From: Gautieria morchelliformis
Lineage: Eukaryota > Basidiomycota > Agaricomycetes > Gomphales > Gomphaceae
Assembly: GCA_015179125.1 (NCBI GenBank)
Contig: WHVA01000085.1
Span: forward strand, 62,001-126,000
DNA length: 64,000 nt
Direction: 5' to 3'
A program made the position numbers and the translations under genes. This document shows, one piece after another, positions 43,778 to 55,226 of this stretch. Positions within the stretch are counted from its first letter, which is position 1; the number at the start of each line of letters is the position of its first letter. The notes under the pieces are model-generated. The model did no database searches and was not told where the DNA came from. It saw only the letters and a list, made by a program, of their open reading frames with translations.

Positions 43778-45465
43778 ATGTCGCACAATTATCTCTGGTA
43801 TAATAACCAGCAGCTGGCCGGGCCAAGCTGCAAAGCCACTCCTTTGCCTTTCGACCCCCCTTGTGCTCCCTACAAGCTAGGCCTTCTTGGCCGTCAAGAG
43901 TCCCTCGCCGAGATCCAACCCAATGACTACACCATGTCTCATATTCTCCAGAAGAAACCTAGAAGCTATATCGACACTGATGGCAATAACGACTGTGTTA
44001 TTCGACCAATCTCTCGCTTCCCTGGATGTGGCGATGAAGCTATGCAGAAGGTCCTCCAGTTTCATGATCTATTCCGGCCTGACACGTATGATGGTCACCA
44101 TTTCAGCCCTACGATTCTCGCGGGTGGTCCGACTAGCTCCGGTGCGGAGGATTTCGGTGCAAACCTGTCAGCTATGCCATATTTTCGACCCAGAAACCAG
44201 CGTAACGAATTCCACAGTATCTTTCCACACAACCTCTCAGGCTGTGCCACCCGGTCGCCTTTATATCGACAGGAAGAAAACTCTTCATCTCTCCCATGTC
44301 ATTATATCGCCCCCGAAGAGTTTACTGGTTCCCCTGGGCTCCCCGCGTAATCACGCCGACGCTGGACGAGGGGGATGAGTTGCATTTGGACCCGGCCCTT
44401 CGAGTCCGTCGGACTCTGAGCCCATACGCCCCTATGCCACTTCAGCCTATCTTTCATCTTGAACCCCAATGCAAAGCAATACATGACACGATAGAGCCTA
44501 TATCATACTTTCATCCTGCTACCTGCGACTTTGAGGACACTAAAAGCCTTGCGATTGACCCGCCCCTTATTCCACAGCCTCCCGTTGCTGAATATGAAGC
44601 GCCAGCTCCAGTAGCTATTCCGTTCACGAGGGGCTCCATCGCGTCTGAGGATTTCTGGCCTCCATCACTCGCGTCGAAATTGTCGGCGCCAGTTCATCAC
44701 AATTTCTGCCCCCCCCTAACTATAGGTATTCCACTGGAAATTGCCAAACAATATGCGCAGGAATTCCGTGCATCTAGCCCACATGCTCTCTCAGAGCAAT
44801 TTTTGCTGTCATTCATGGGTCAGTCCGATAAGCGTGTCTTATGGTTGTGCTATATTCGGGGGTGTGGAAAGCAACTCGCCAGGAAGAGCCATATGATTGA
44901 CCATATCAGGATGCATCTCGATGAGAGGGTATATGCGTGTGAATACTGGTACGCCGAGGAGTAACATTGCCCATTGTCCGCGAGCTGACATATAAATACA
45001 GCCCCCAAACGTTTCTCCGCAAAGCCGACTGCAAGAGACATACGGCAGCTCATAATCCAGAGAATGCATTCCATTGTGAATTATGGTACGCCAATTAACT
45101 TTTGCTGTGCAGCCTGTCTCTCACGCAGCTGTTTCAGCGCCAAGTCCTTTGGCCGTAAGGATCTTCTAACACGTCACAAACGCAAGTGCGAATCAACCTT
45201 CGGCATGACTAGTAGTCATCGGGTGGTTGGCGACACTAAGAGATTGTCCCGTAAAAGAAAGGGAATACAGGGCATCTCCATCCTCAATACCCCAACGACT
45301 CAAAACGTAGGCCATGTGGCTGAAAGCGTACTTTCGCTGCCGGATCATATCAAGAGGAACAACCGTGGTGTCTTTTGGGAATTTGAGGGGAATGACAAGG
45401 AAAACATTCCGCCTTCACCGGAAGACAGGCTAAGGGTTCAGAAAAGGGCAAGGGGTCTCTTTTAA
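43778..45465 (+). CDS. C2H2 zinc-finger protein, probable transcription regulator
   Basis: A long low-complexity N-terminal half (start MSHNYLWYNNQQLAGPS, ATG 43778) and C2H2 zinc fingers in the C-terminal half. Finger 1 reads LCYIRGCGKQLARKSHMIDH to HIRMH. Finger 2 is split by an intron near 44950-45000: YACEYC, then QTFLRKADCKRHTAAH. A third, atypical finger follows after another intron: CFSAKSFGRKDLLTRHKRKC. The tail has a basic stretch (KRLSRKRKGI) and ends KENIPPSPEDRLRVQKRARG, with TAA at 45463-45465. The N-terminal exon and the next frame (VITPTLDEGDELHLDPALRV) meet near 44340-44350 only through a frame change; I found no normal intron there. DNA targets are unknown. Confidence 0.75.
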
Positions 45466-45612
45466 CAGTTGTAGCGTCAATCCGTCGGGGTTATTGCCCC
45501 TAGTGTAGTTACATAGCTCGTTCTGTATCTTGGATCTGTTTTCGGTCGCGATGTCGCATGTCACTCATCGCAGTGTGACACCTCCGAATTGTGACAGCTA
45601 CTCATCACCATT

Positions 45613-46586
45613 ATGTCGCGAGGTCGTTCTCCTTCGCCCCGACGTATTGCCCGTCCCAATGATGGCTCTGATGATGATATGCGCAGCGTTTCTCCTCCAG
45701 CCCGCGGTACTAAAGAAGGCTCTGTGCTCAAAGTCGTCGTGATCACGAATTTGACGAGGAATGTCGTCGAGTCCCACTTGCGAACCGTATTTGGATTTTA
45801 TGGCGAAATAAAAAAATAGATTTGCCCTTGTACGGCAAATGTACGTCACTAACTACTATCCGATTTTGTGATATTGATGCCGTCTCTGAAGCTGGTCAAA
45901 ATCGAGGCAAGGCAGCATTGGAATACTTCGAGTCCACCGCCGCGGAAAAAGCGGCATCGCACATGAATAAAGGACAGTTAGATGGCGCCATGTTAAGTGT
46001 CGAACTTTCGGACGCCGTACTTCGGGACCGTTCCAGGTCTCGTTCAGCACGCCCTCCCCCTCGGGCGAGAAATGGCCGAGGGATACGTAGATCCTTATCT
46101 CGCTCGCTTTCTCCTCTTCCCCGCCGCAGAGGTCCTCCTCCGCCCCCTCCACCGCGCGATAGGGATCTGCGCGACAGAGACAGAGGATACAGGTCAAGGT
46201 ACTCGCCTCCCCCCAGGCGTAGCCCATATTACGAAAGGAGGCGTGGTCCGCCCGGACGGAACGTGTATCGACCTCGTTCCATCTCGCGGTCACGCTCACC
46301 TGTACGTCGAGGCCCTCCGGGACGTCTCGGTCCTTCGAGACGCTCACCAAGCTACGAGAGAGGTGGCACGGGGCACCGCGGTAGATGGTCGAGGAGTAGG
46401 AGTAGAAGTCCTTATTCGCTAGCGTCGAGCCGGTCAAGGAGTCGTTCTTACAGCCGCAGTCGTTCACGTTCTTATTCTTACTCGTCAAGATCCTCCAGGA
46501 GTCGAAGCAGGTCACTTCGATCAAGCAGGAGTAGGAGTCGCGAAGACATCAGGGACAGCAGGTCCAGAAGCCGTAGTCCGCCATGA
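45613..46586 (+). CDS. RNPS1-like RS-rich RNA-binding protein (frame interrupted at A7)
   Basis: An RRM protein of the RNPS1 type, a splicing activator and part of the ASAP complex linked to exon-junction complexes. It starts MSRGRSPSPRRIARPNDGSD; the RRM reads VVVITNLTRNVVESHLRTVF, GFYGEI, then DLPLYGK, an intron (about 45842-45892), and SGQNRGKAALEYFESTAAEK. After it comes a long Arg/Ser and Arg/Pro tail ending in RSRSRSPP. In the window sequence the RRM is cut by a TAG just after a run of seven A (45810-45816). One more A would keep the frame, so a sequencing or assembly slip is likely. It is convergent with NPC1, about 100 bp apart. Confidence 0.85.
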
Positions 46587-46688
46587 AGTTAAAATAGGTA
46601 TTATCTCATACTATTTCTTTTTTTGTCATGCGATATATATGAATTGAATGCAGTCAATACAGCCATGCTCATGCTTGTGTATGTGTTA

Positions 46689-49600
46689 TTATAAGTCCGA
46701 ATTGTCAGAAGCATCATCCGCCAGAAAAGGTCTGAAACAAAATTTATGCAAAGCGATAGAATGAGGACAAATTCACTTACGTATATTCATAATCGTGTCG
46801 GCGAATAGCGTTCGACATCCATTCCTCATCTGCATCCTCTAGCGCGTACCCTGGTCCACCCGCGAGACTTAGAATTACAGGAAGAAGCATCAGTCCGTGC
46901 AACGCGCCCGACAGGATCAAGGTCAGCCACATCCTGAAATAGTAGATCTGGCATGTCGTTAGAAAACGTAGACATTCAGAGTGTGAACGTACCTCAAGTA
47001 GCCTCGAGCGAGTCAATGCAAGCACCGAGATGCCGATAAGCTTCGTAAAGGTAATACCCGAGAGAACCTGGATTAAGCGATTAAGCCAAAAATCCGAACA
47101 GCCCTCAGGGATTACACACCGAAGGACCAACATCGACCAAGGCAGACCACATGCGCTCGTCCCGTTCTTTTTGTCCCGCAGGATGATCTACCGGTAATCC
47201 AACACCAGCTCCCATGAACGCCCTCGCCACATGAGAACAGAATTCGACAGCGATGCCAAGTGAAATCACCAAGTTGACCAGACTGATAGCGTTCAGACTG
47301 ATACCCCAGACACCCATTACCCCCATGACGTTGACAACTGTGAGGGCCACCACACCGGTAACAATGGTACCGGTTCTCCAGGAGCCCAATAGCAGGGCAG
47401 TGACGAGAAGAACTGAGGCGAGACCCAAACCCAATACCTCTTGCGTGGTTGCAATGATATGTGCGTATTGCTCGTAGAAAACGTAGAATAATGAATAAGG
47501 GAACACCTGGGTTCCTGTTTTCGTTGAGATGTCATCCGCGATGCGGTGGGCCGCCGCAAACGCATTGATGAAGTCACCCTCAGTCTTCAAGGGTGAATGG
47601 AAAGTCCTGAAGTGAGAAGCTTGCACACCAGAATCATCCGTGGCTAACGACACAGCGTCACCGTATGCAGCTTTGCCACCAAGGGGACATTCCTCATCAG
47701 TTGGAGACTGAAGCCATTGTGTAAGGTAACTCATGAATTCGCTGCCCTCAGGCATGCCGTAAAGGGTAATGTTCCAACTAGGTGTCCGATCCTGAAAACA
47801 AGGCCTGCAAAGACGATCCGAGTCGCGGGATGAACAGAACACTGAGGGATCATTCTTCCTGACGCGACAGCAGGTTTCGAGAGTGGGATCTAACCATTTT
47901 AAGAAGTCATCAATCCAGGACGCCGTTGGCTGTGATATGAAGGAGGATTCGGTTCGATTCCGTTCAGCTTCAAGAACGTTGGCTACGGATCCTTCGTCGC
48001 AGGTAGTAAATCGACCGCACAGACTACGCTGGCCGCCGAGGGAAGTTGCATTTAAGTCTTGCGATACAAAATAGACAGGTGGCCCAACATCAAAATATGC
48101 GTCCACCGCATTGAAATAAGGAATCAGATATGACTCCGAAGGGAGTGCTAGTCGCCGATCTGAAAGCAAGGTCAAAACGGATAAAATTAGTTGGACACCA
48201 GTATGACTCGCCTAAGCCGAGCTCAATATGCTGGATGGAAATCATTGACGCCACAAAGATGCCACCGAAGATGATTAGAACTGCTCCCTTGACAGGGCCG
48301 TGCATCAAGTAAGGTGCGTAAGTTCGCCTTATGAAACGAGCAATTCGACCTAAGCTGGGGCTAGGAGGTGCATCAAGCAATGCAATGCGAGACGGTATCA
48401 TGACGCATGGAAAACAATCTACTCGTCCGGACTGAAGTAACATCAGAGTTATGTTTTCATGAGCTGCAAAGAAGACCCACCTCCAGGCGTCTCAAATCAA
48501 GTGTGAGTGCACTAATGAAAACGGTAACTTGCAATACAGCGTTAAGTAAAACACTTCCGGCAGCATATAAAGCGAAATTCCGGACGGCGGGCATGGGGAC
48601 GAGAGCGCCAAGAGCGAATGCAACTGTCTCGGATAGCGAGCTCAATAAAATTGATGGCCCCATCTTGGCCAGTGTTCGTGCAACTCTTTCTTCTGGGGAA
48701 AGGTGTAAAGGCATGGACTCTGTTTCAATTGACCCATCTCGCATGGAATCAAATGGCGAACGACGAGTAGGAGAGGTAGGAGACAATGGGGTAGGGAAAC
48801 CAACACCCGGACCGGTTGGTGACGCGTTTGGGCCATGAACCATATTCTGACGGTCCAACTCGTGTACCAAAATGAAGACATTGTCTACCCCCACGGCAAG
48901 GACCAAAAAGGGGATGACCTCCGCGATTATAAGAGTCACTTTCACACCAAGGAACGAGAATAGGCCGACAGATGAAGAAACAGATATGATTACAAGGACG
49001 ATACCAAAAAGGCCCAAGGTGAATTTGGACCCAATGAATAGACGTCTAGGAAGTCGCGGTAAAATGCGAGGAGGGCGAGGCGTGTCAAATGAGGCAGAAG
49101 ACGAAATTGTGTCCCGTCGACTGAACACGCGCGGAAAATTAATGGCCCATGTTTTGAGGGAGCTCCATATACCTTCCTCCTCGGGACCAACTTCTCCATT
49201 TCCTAGAGTAAGCGAGACGTAGATAAACATAACAACATACGACAGGACTACGATCTTGATGTCCGTGTTCGTACTCTTGTTGAGCTCTTCCCCCAGAGAG
49301 ATACCGGTGGAAAATGTCACATCTGACATGGCAACTTCAGGGCTTTCTTCTGCAAGCTGCTGGAGGTATACTCTTAACGTACGCTCCCATTCCTCTGCTT
49401 TATGTCTGGTAGCTGAATCCAGAGAATCGGAAACAACATATGTAACGATGAGCGCACGGGCGTCCAGCCAATTCTTACTTTCGCTGCCGGGGACTCGAGG
49501 AACACCGCCCAGAACGTACTGGGGTGTGAGTGGTTGCTGGAAGTCTGGTAGACAGTTCGAGGGCTGTGATGCGCAACTTTGTATACGATTCGTCCATGTA

Positions 49601-51195
49601 CTTGCGTTATACCCATCCAAGCTATGGTCGAACCACGCGGCAAGAGACTGGACGACGCATGCCCCCTGGGGTCCTGCTGGTTTGAAACACACGTCACTTA
49701 AAGCGTAGCCATTTGGCTCAGACCGAAGGGCTCGTATGTCCTCCTCAATCTGGAACCACCACTTGAGACGGTCCCACGATAAGACAGGTTCGTCGACAAA
49801 ATCATAAGTGGCGATATGTTCTGTGTCCCCCATGTATGTGGCTGGCGTGACGAAAATTTGTTCTGTGCGGTAAAATGGTCCAAAGTGATCATCGAAGGAT
49901 TCCTTCTGGAGTTTACTCTCGGACGAGGGTGATACCCATAATCGCACCGGATCTGTCTCTATTTCGAATTGTCTCCAGCCAATGTTGAGAAGGGCGACAA
50001 GAGAAAAGACAAGGCAGAACGTTAGCCAAGGATGATTCGCGCAAGAAGCACCTAGGCGATAAAACGATCGTCGCAGAAAGGTGCTGAGGCGATATTGTCT
50101 GGGTTGTAACGTTTCAATGGGATCGAGTAACGAGGCCCCTCGGCCTAAGTGGTGTGACTCGGATAGACCGCCAGTAGAATCCTCGCCATCAAGATACTGT
50201 GCAAGCGATGATGCACCGACGAGTGCGCGAGAATGCGACCCAGGGGAAGACGCATTCCCAGGTGGTGCATCTCCAGAAAGGGCTACGCGTTCGTACGTCT
50301 TTTCTCGACGATGTCGAATGAACCCTTCGATCAGATATCCGGCTATGAATGCTGCAGATGCTAGACCATATGCCAAGATAAGGATAAAAGAAAGACAAGA
50401 TATGGACCCTATTTGGCATGTGGGCTCTGTGCCTGGAGGCGGGACGTAAGGGAGAACCGGACAGGTGGATGGACAGTCGACACAAGCGCAACGGCTGCCA
50501 AGATCGGCATCGAAACAGTTGCGAGGCAATGGATCAAAGGCGATTTTCTCTGGCGGTGGATGTCGAGGGTAATTGATTTGGAACGGACTACCTAAATCTT
50601 TCTCATCGCCCATGTACTTGAGGAAGGCACTGTAGTTCTTCGCGCCACCACCGATGAAGTCCATGGCGTATCCATTGGATGCACCAAACTTGGTATCCTT
50701 GCAGCTGTCGTAAAAACCTTGGCCGAACTGTTCAGTGACGTGAAAGTCCACAGACTTGACAGCGATTTGACCGCTGCCAGATGTTTGAGTAGCAGTGACA
50801 TTGAGAAAATCGGCTTGGTTTGGGGAGCAAGTGAAAGAACAGAAGAATGAGTGGAAGTTGTTGCGGCATGCTGGGCAAGGAGATATGATGCTCTCCGCCT
50901 GCGACAAACTTATTTGAAGTGTCTGGACCTGCTCAGACGTGCAACAAACGGGTCCATCCGCATAAGATGTGCCACAGACAGAGACCAAGAGAGACCGGAA
51001 CTCGTCGGTTTCGGGCTACAAGAACACTGAACCTCGCTGACATGCTCATAATTCTCCCATCGACTCACCTCTAGTGCCGGACCATCGTACGGACAAGGGA
51101 GTTGTTGGCCAAACCAACCCTTTGTCCCACATGCGCCACGCATGGCACAATGGCCATGCGAGTCTGCAGAACCAGACATCGCCTGCTTGACCATG
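46689..51195 (-). CDS. NCR1: NPC1-like sterol transporter
   Basis: Niemann-Pick C1 type protein (yeast Ncr1) that moves sterol into the vacuolar membrane. The N-terminal domain starts HCAMRGACGTKGWFGQQLPC and continues, after an intron, with PVCCTSEQVQTLQISLSQAE and CPACRNNFHSFFCSFTCSPN, the cysteine-rich sterol pocket. Later parts include CACVDCPSTCPVLPYV, the luminal loop with YRTEQIFVTPATY, the sterol-sensing domain (GVKVTLIIAEVIPFLVLAVG then VDNVFILVHELDRQ) and the C-terminal membrane block (ISLVNLVISLGIAVEFCSHV; LSGITFTKLIGISVLALTRS). A final intron leads to an end EYTPFLADDASDNSDL (TAA complement of 46689-46691). The first ATG in frame, 51195, gives no signal peptide, so the true 5' exon may lie upstream. 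Confidence 0.9.
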
Positions 51196-51474
51196 ACGCG
51201 TGTTGCAAGAGACGTGCGCTGCACTGGCAGAAAGTAGCTATATCGGACGTTGAGCGGCTACTTTCGCAAATTCGTAGTGACACTTTCAACTTGATAAGTA
51301 TGCGTATTTAATTCTGGATTCTTGGATACATCCTTTCGGCTTTATTCGGCACACTGCTCTCACATACTTATCCCTTTCCCTGGCTGGTCGTACCAAATGT
51401 GACAAAGCTAGCAAAGCTAGACGCCAGTCCTCGACGTTCAACTACCAGTGCAGGCGCATACTGACAACCAGCTG

Positions 51475-52811
51475 CTAGCTGAAGAATGACAACCTCGTCC
51501 CCATTGATATGAGGTTATTCAAACCAGAATTCCGTAAACTATATGTGGAGTCATCAGCGCAAATTTCCTGGCCTATGAAACAGCCAATTTGACTCACCAA
51601 CTCGTCATTCTGCCTCCCGTATTCCACCATTGATACTTCAGAACTCTCAGCATATTCCCCGTCAAACTCTCTTATCCTCTTCCCTTGAACTCTCAGCTGA
51701 TAGTTACCTCCCACGGTCTCCACTACAACCCTTAACACCCGCTTTTTCACCTTGACATTACTTTTCGTGAACAGGCACCCGGTCGTTATTTTATCGCTCA
51801 ACACCACCTCTTTCTTTGCCGTGTTGAACATCGCCCACTTTCCCCCAACCGCCATTGCATACTGCACTTTCTCTGAAGTCACTTGTGCCGGAAGGACATC
51901 GAAAGCGGTTCCTGAGCCGAGCCGCACGCGCGCGAAGGGAAAGTCCTCCGAGAAGGATAGGAAGAGACCACGAGGAGGGAGTGTCGTCGCGCTACCTTTA
52001 GTTGTGTCCTTCGCGCCAAGTTTTACGCCGTACTCGCCTACTCCGACCCACCCGAAGACCTCTCGGAGAAGCTTCGGTGTGAGGCGAGAGCCGCGACTGC
52101 CACCGCCGACTCGGGCAGGACGATGATTGCTGTGAGGTGTCACCAACGGTCAACATCTTGTTCATTGATGCCGAGTAGAACATACTGTATGGCGATAACG
52201 GTCTGTTCACTTCCACCTAGGTCTCCAACCCACACCGGAGATCCGCTGATCCCTTGCTCTGTCTCGGCCTTGTACTCCAGCTGGTCTGCGTAGCAACCTA
52301 CGCATGCGCCAGAGGATGTTATAGGCTGACCGGGCAGCGTCGGGACGCGGTAGCCACTGACATTAACATCGCCCTTACGGGATGTTTCATACGCGAATTT
52401 AAGACTAAACCCGAACCCCTTTCCAGGCGAGGTTTTTGGAAGGAGGATTGCGCCATAATCTGTTGCTGGCTTCTGATTGGCCTTGTAAGCGGCAGACACG
52501 CGGACATCGCTAATGGGTATTGGGATATCATTGGGGTGTTGAAGTGTGAGGTGTTCTGACATGTTGCCATTGGGATCGATGAGGTTATGGCCAGCAGTCA
52601 GGATCACATCGTGGGTGGCGTCAGGAATGTTGACGAAGAAACCGCTTCCAAAGTTGGCCTCGCCGTTGCGCTGGAACCGGAGCTTGACCACCCTGTCACC
52701 TGAAGATTTCTGATCCATAAACTTAAGGCCGGGGGCGATGGGGACGTCGCGGACATTGCCCAACCAAGCGGGATGCTGCAGGTCTTCCCCAATATTCAGT
52801 TTCGTGGTCAT
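51475..52811 (-). CDS. Trypsin-like serine protease with an uncharacterised C-terminal region
   Basis: A chymotrypsin-fold (S1/V8-like) peptidase. The start MTTKLNIGEDLQHPAWLGNV is at complement 52809-52811, with no signal peptide, so it is probably intracellular. The triad can be seen: His75 in VILTAGHNLID, Asp118 in ATDYGAILLP, and Ser189 in EQGISGSPVWVGD. After the protease part an intron of about 40 nt (near 52115-52155) joins GINEQDVD to GGGSRGSRLTPKLLREVFGW. The remaining 200 residues contain RVRLGSGTAFDVLPAQVTSE and VGGKWAMFNTAKKEVVLSDK and match no family I know. It lies next to a lectin-like gene on the same strand. Confidence 0.75.
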
Positions 52812-53191
52812 GGTGTGTGAGCTAGGCGAACCAACTTTGGGAGTTAACGAACTCCCTAATATACAGCATCGCTGTAGGAAATGATAAACGCTGTGGACCC
52901 ATGTATCAGTGCCATCGCTTCGCAAGGATTCCTTGTTCCCAACTTGGAAAGGAGGGTTGGTGACTCAAATGGGTCACCGGCCGTCTTCTCCAAGAAATGG
53001 AGGGTCGAGGTACCACTGACGTATCTGACAGCCTTTGGATTTGGTCTGGTGTGTCCCTGTGTTAATTGATCTGACTGCATGTTAGATATTCGTCTGTCAT
53101 GGCTCCCCTATCTTGAGCGAAGAAAGCTTTGAATTGGTCCTAAGCAGCCCCACTTGGTACAAGTATACACCCCTAAACACAATAACTCTCT

Positions 53192-54019
53192 CTACCAGCA
53201 GCAGCACCGCATAGGAACTGGCTGCCAGCACACAAATGTCACCCATACGAAAGGACAGCACTGTGCACTGGTCCCCGGTACGAATATTCCTTTGCTATCA
53301 ATCTTCCCCAATTCTCTTTTCACCCCATCTCCCTCTGGCGTGACTTGGAGCAGCATATCATCCGCGGTCAGCAAGTATGCATCGAAATTTATGGTATCTC
53401 CTATTGGAGCCACAATGAATCGTTTGATTTTCTCCTCGACAGGGCAGTTGACCATCACATTGCCACTCCAGCTGCCTTCGGGTGCTCTGGTCACGTAGTG
53501 GATGCAATTGTCCTTGGCAGAGATATAAAAGACGTGTAGTTTATCTCCGTCGACGACAGTCGAGAGAGGACTGCCCGCTATAGGGTCTGCGGGGAGGACA
53601 GTGGGGGTCCAGTTGTTCAGGAAAACAAGATTCCCCATCGGATCTTGGTAAACCACACGAACGTCCTCATTCCTGTCGAGTGATGCGGAGAGCTTGCCTT
53701 CGGGATGAACATCGATGTGCAGAATGGTTTTATCGTCCACCCACTCCTCATCATCATCATCATAGCGGAGGGCGCGGAGAGTGGAAGAAGACGAGATGCA
53801 TATAATGAGGCGAGTCGTGGGGGCGAGTAGATAGGCTGCTGGGGAGTTGGCCCTGACGGATTTAGCAACGAGCTCTTGGTCACCGAATGTATTGCCCGTC
53901 CAGTGCTTGCTTGTGAGGGAAGACTGGTCGGTGTAAAGGAGATATGAACCTTTTCCCTCCGGGTGGGGGGCGCCACCGGCGGACAGGAGGACGCGCGTGA
54001 GATCTTGGAATTGGGCCAT
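53192..54019 (-). CDS. Lectin-like beta-propeller protein (fungal fucose-lectin type)
   Basis: The single exon starts MAQFQDLTRVLLSAGGAPHP (complement 54017-54019) and encodes 275 residues. Repeated blade-like units of about 45-55 residues contain an aromatic strand and a turn, for example VRVVYQDPMGNLVFLNNW and LHVFYISAKDNCIHYVTR followed by GSWSG. This resembles the six-bladed fungal fucose-binding lectins, though sugar ligands cannot be assigned from sequence alone. No signal peptide is present, as is common for fungal cytoplasmic lectins. The last 24 residues are odd, rich in Cys and Trp (AQCCPFV ... MRCCCW). They may come from a missed intron or a displaced stop. Confidence 0.65.
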   Translation of the reverse strand: MAQFQDLTRVLLSAGGAPHPEGKGSYLLYTDQSSLTSKHWTGNTFGDQELVAKSVRANSPAAYLLAPTTRLIICISSSSTLRALRYDDDDEEWVDDKTILHIDVHPEGKLSASLDRNEDVRVVYQDPMGNLVFLNNWTPTVLPADPIAGSPLSTVVDGDKLHVFYISAKDNCIHYVTRAPEGSWSGNVMVNCPVEEKIKRFIVAPIGDTINFDAYLLTADDMLLQVTPEGDGVKRELGKIDSKGIFVPGTSAQCCPFVWVTFVCWQPVPMRCCCW

Positions 54020-54344
54020 GAGACTAATACACAACGATTTGTACAGTAGGTGGTTGTTTCTCAAACTTCGGCGCGTACGATGGCTCTTATACGCCTAGGA
54101 TTGTACAGTGGGTCTCTTTGTGCCCTGCTTCTCGCACCAGAAATCTACGACATCTAGGGAAGAAGGTAATGGGAAATGGGAAATATGAAATTTGTCGACT
54201 TGGCAAATACCTCGTGGCGATCACCCCCATTTGGGCTCATTGCTTCTCACCGCCACGTTGTGGCCATCATCCAGTATCTGGGCTCATCACGATCTCGTAG
54301 CGTTTAGGTATGTCCGTAAACCCGCGTTAGGAGTCTTGATAACA

Positions 54345-55226
54345 GCAAAGCGAAGCGAGTGCCATGGCACAAACTACTGATGTGATATCATCCGCGAAGA
54401 AAGGCCCGTGTCAGGGACAAACACACGGTACCGTGAAACGGCACGGACTGGAATATCACAGCCTCAGACTGACAGCGAGGCAGCCTCACCACATTCCTCA
54501 GTGGTCTCAGTTTATGTAAAACCTTCCTTCACACATCAATCAAGTTTAACCTATGTCTATGATGATGCCTAGTCAGGGAAACTCAACGCCAACAGCCTCA
54601 AAAAAAAGTAGGTCGCTTCAGACCACGATATCTTCAATAAGCCTGGCGGTAAGCAATCCGAGTGTTCAGATGCTAACGAGGCGAGGCAAGCGTGCCATGG
54701 CACAAAATCGAAGTTCTTGCTGACAATGGCGATGGCAGGTTCTCACCGAGAAGACGGTGTTACGAAAACTAGCGGTTTCAAATTGTTGTCAGCGAAGCAG
54801 GACGCTAGGGCAGAATGTCAAGGCACAAACTGCCAACAGCCTCAAAAAGTAGGTCGCATCAGACCACAATATCTTCAATAAGCCCGGCGGTAAGCAGTCC
54901 GAGTGTTCAAGATGCTAACGAGGCGAGGCAAGCGTGCCATGGCACAAAATCGAAGTTCTTGCTGGCAATGGCGATGGCAAGTTCTCATCAATGTTACGAA
55001 AACTAGCGGTTTGAAATTGTTGTCAGCGAAGCAGGACGCCAGGGCAGAATGTCATGGCACAAACTGCTGGTGCGATGTCATTGGTGAAGAAAAACCTGGC
55101 CAGGGATAGAATCATGTCGTGAGATTGAACGGAATGGAATATCATAGCAAGGCGGTCTCACCACACTCCTTAGCACTCAGCATAAATAAGACTTTCCCTC
55201 TTTCGCCATCCATCCAACTGTCAAGC
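54345..55226 (+). repeat. Tandem and dispersed decayed copies of the next gene's promoter and 5' end
   Basis: Two direct units of about 240 bp lie head to tail (54588-54831 and 54832-55067), about 90% alike by eye. Each begins with a degenerate version of codons about 14-45 of the ankyrin-vWA gene (compare 55268-55372). Before them, 54359-54587 is a decayed copy of the gene's promoter and first codons (compare 55050-55267). In it the ATG context is kept, but the sixth to eighth codons are altered and a Trp codon has become TAG. Shared markers are GCCATGGCACAAA, TGGAATATCA and CAATAAGC. Confidence 0.8.

Noticed and set aside
44839..45074. Minus-strand frames over the zinc fingers
   Set aside because: They are shadows of the C2H2 coding exons on the plus strand.
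52140..52160. Protease and downstream frame as two genes
   Set aside because: There is no intergenic space, and a short intron gives one continuous frame; this remains a possibility only if RNA shows otherwise.
54588..55067. CRISPR-like array
   Set aside because: There are only two units of about 240 bp with no spacer structure, in a eukaryote, and the units derive from the adjacent gene.
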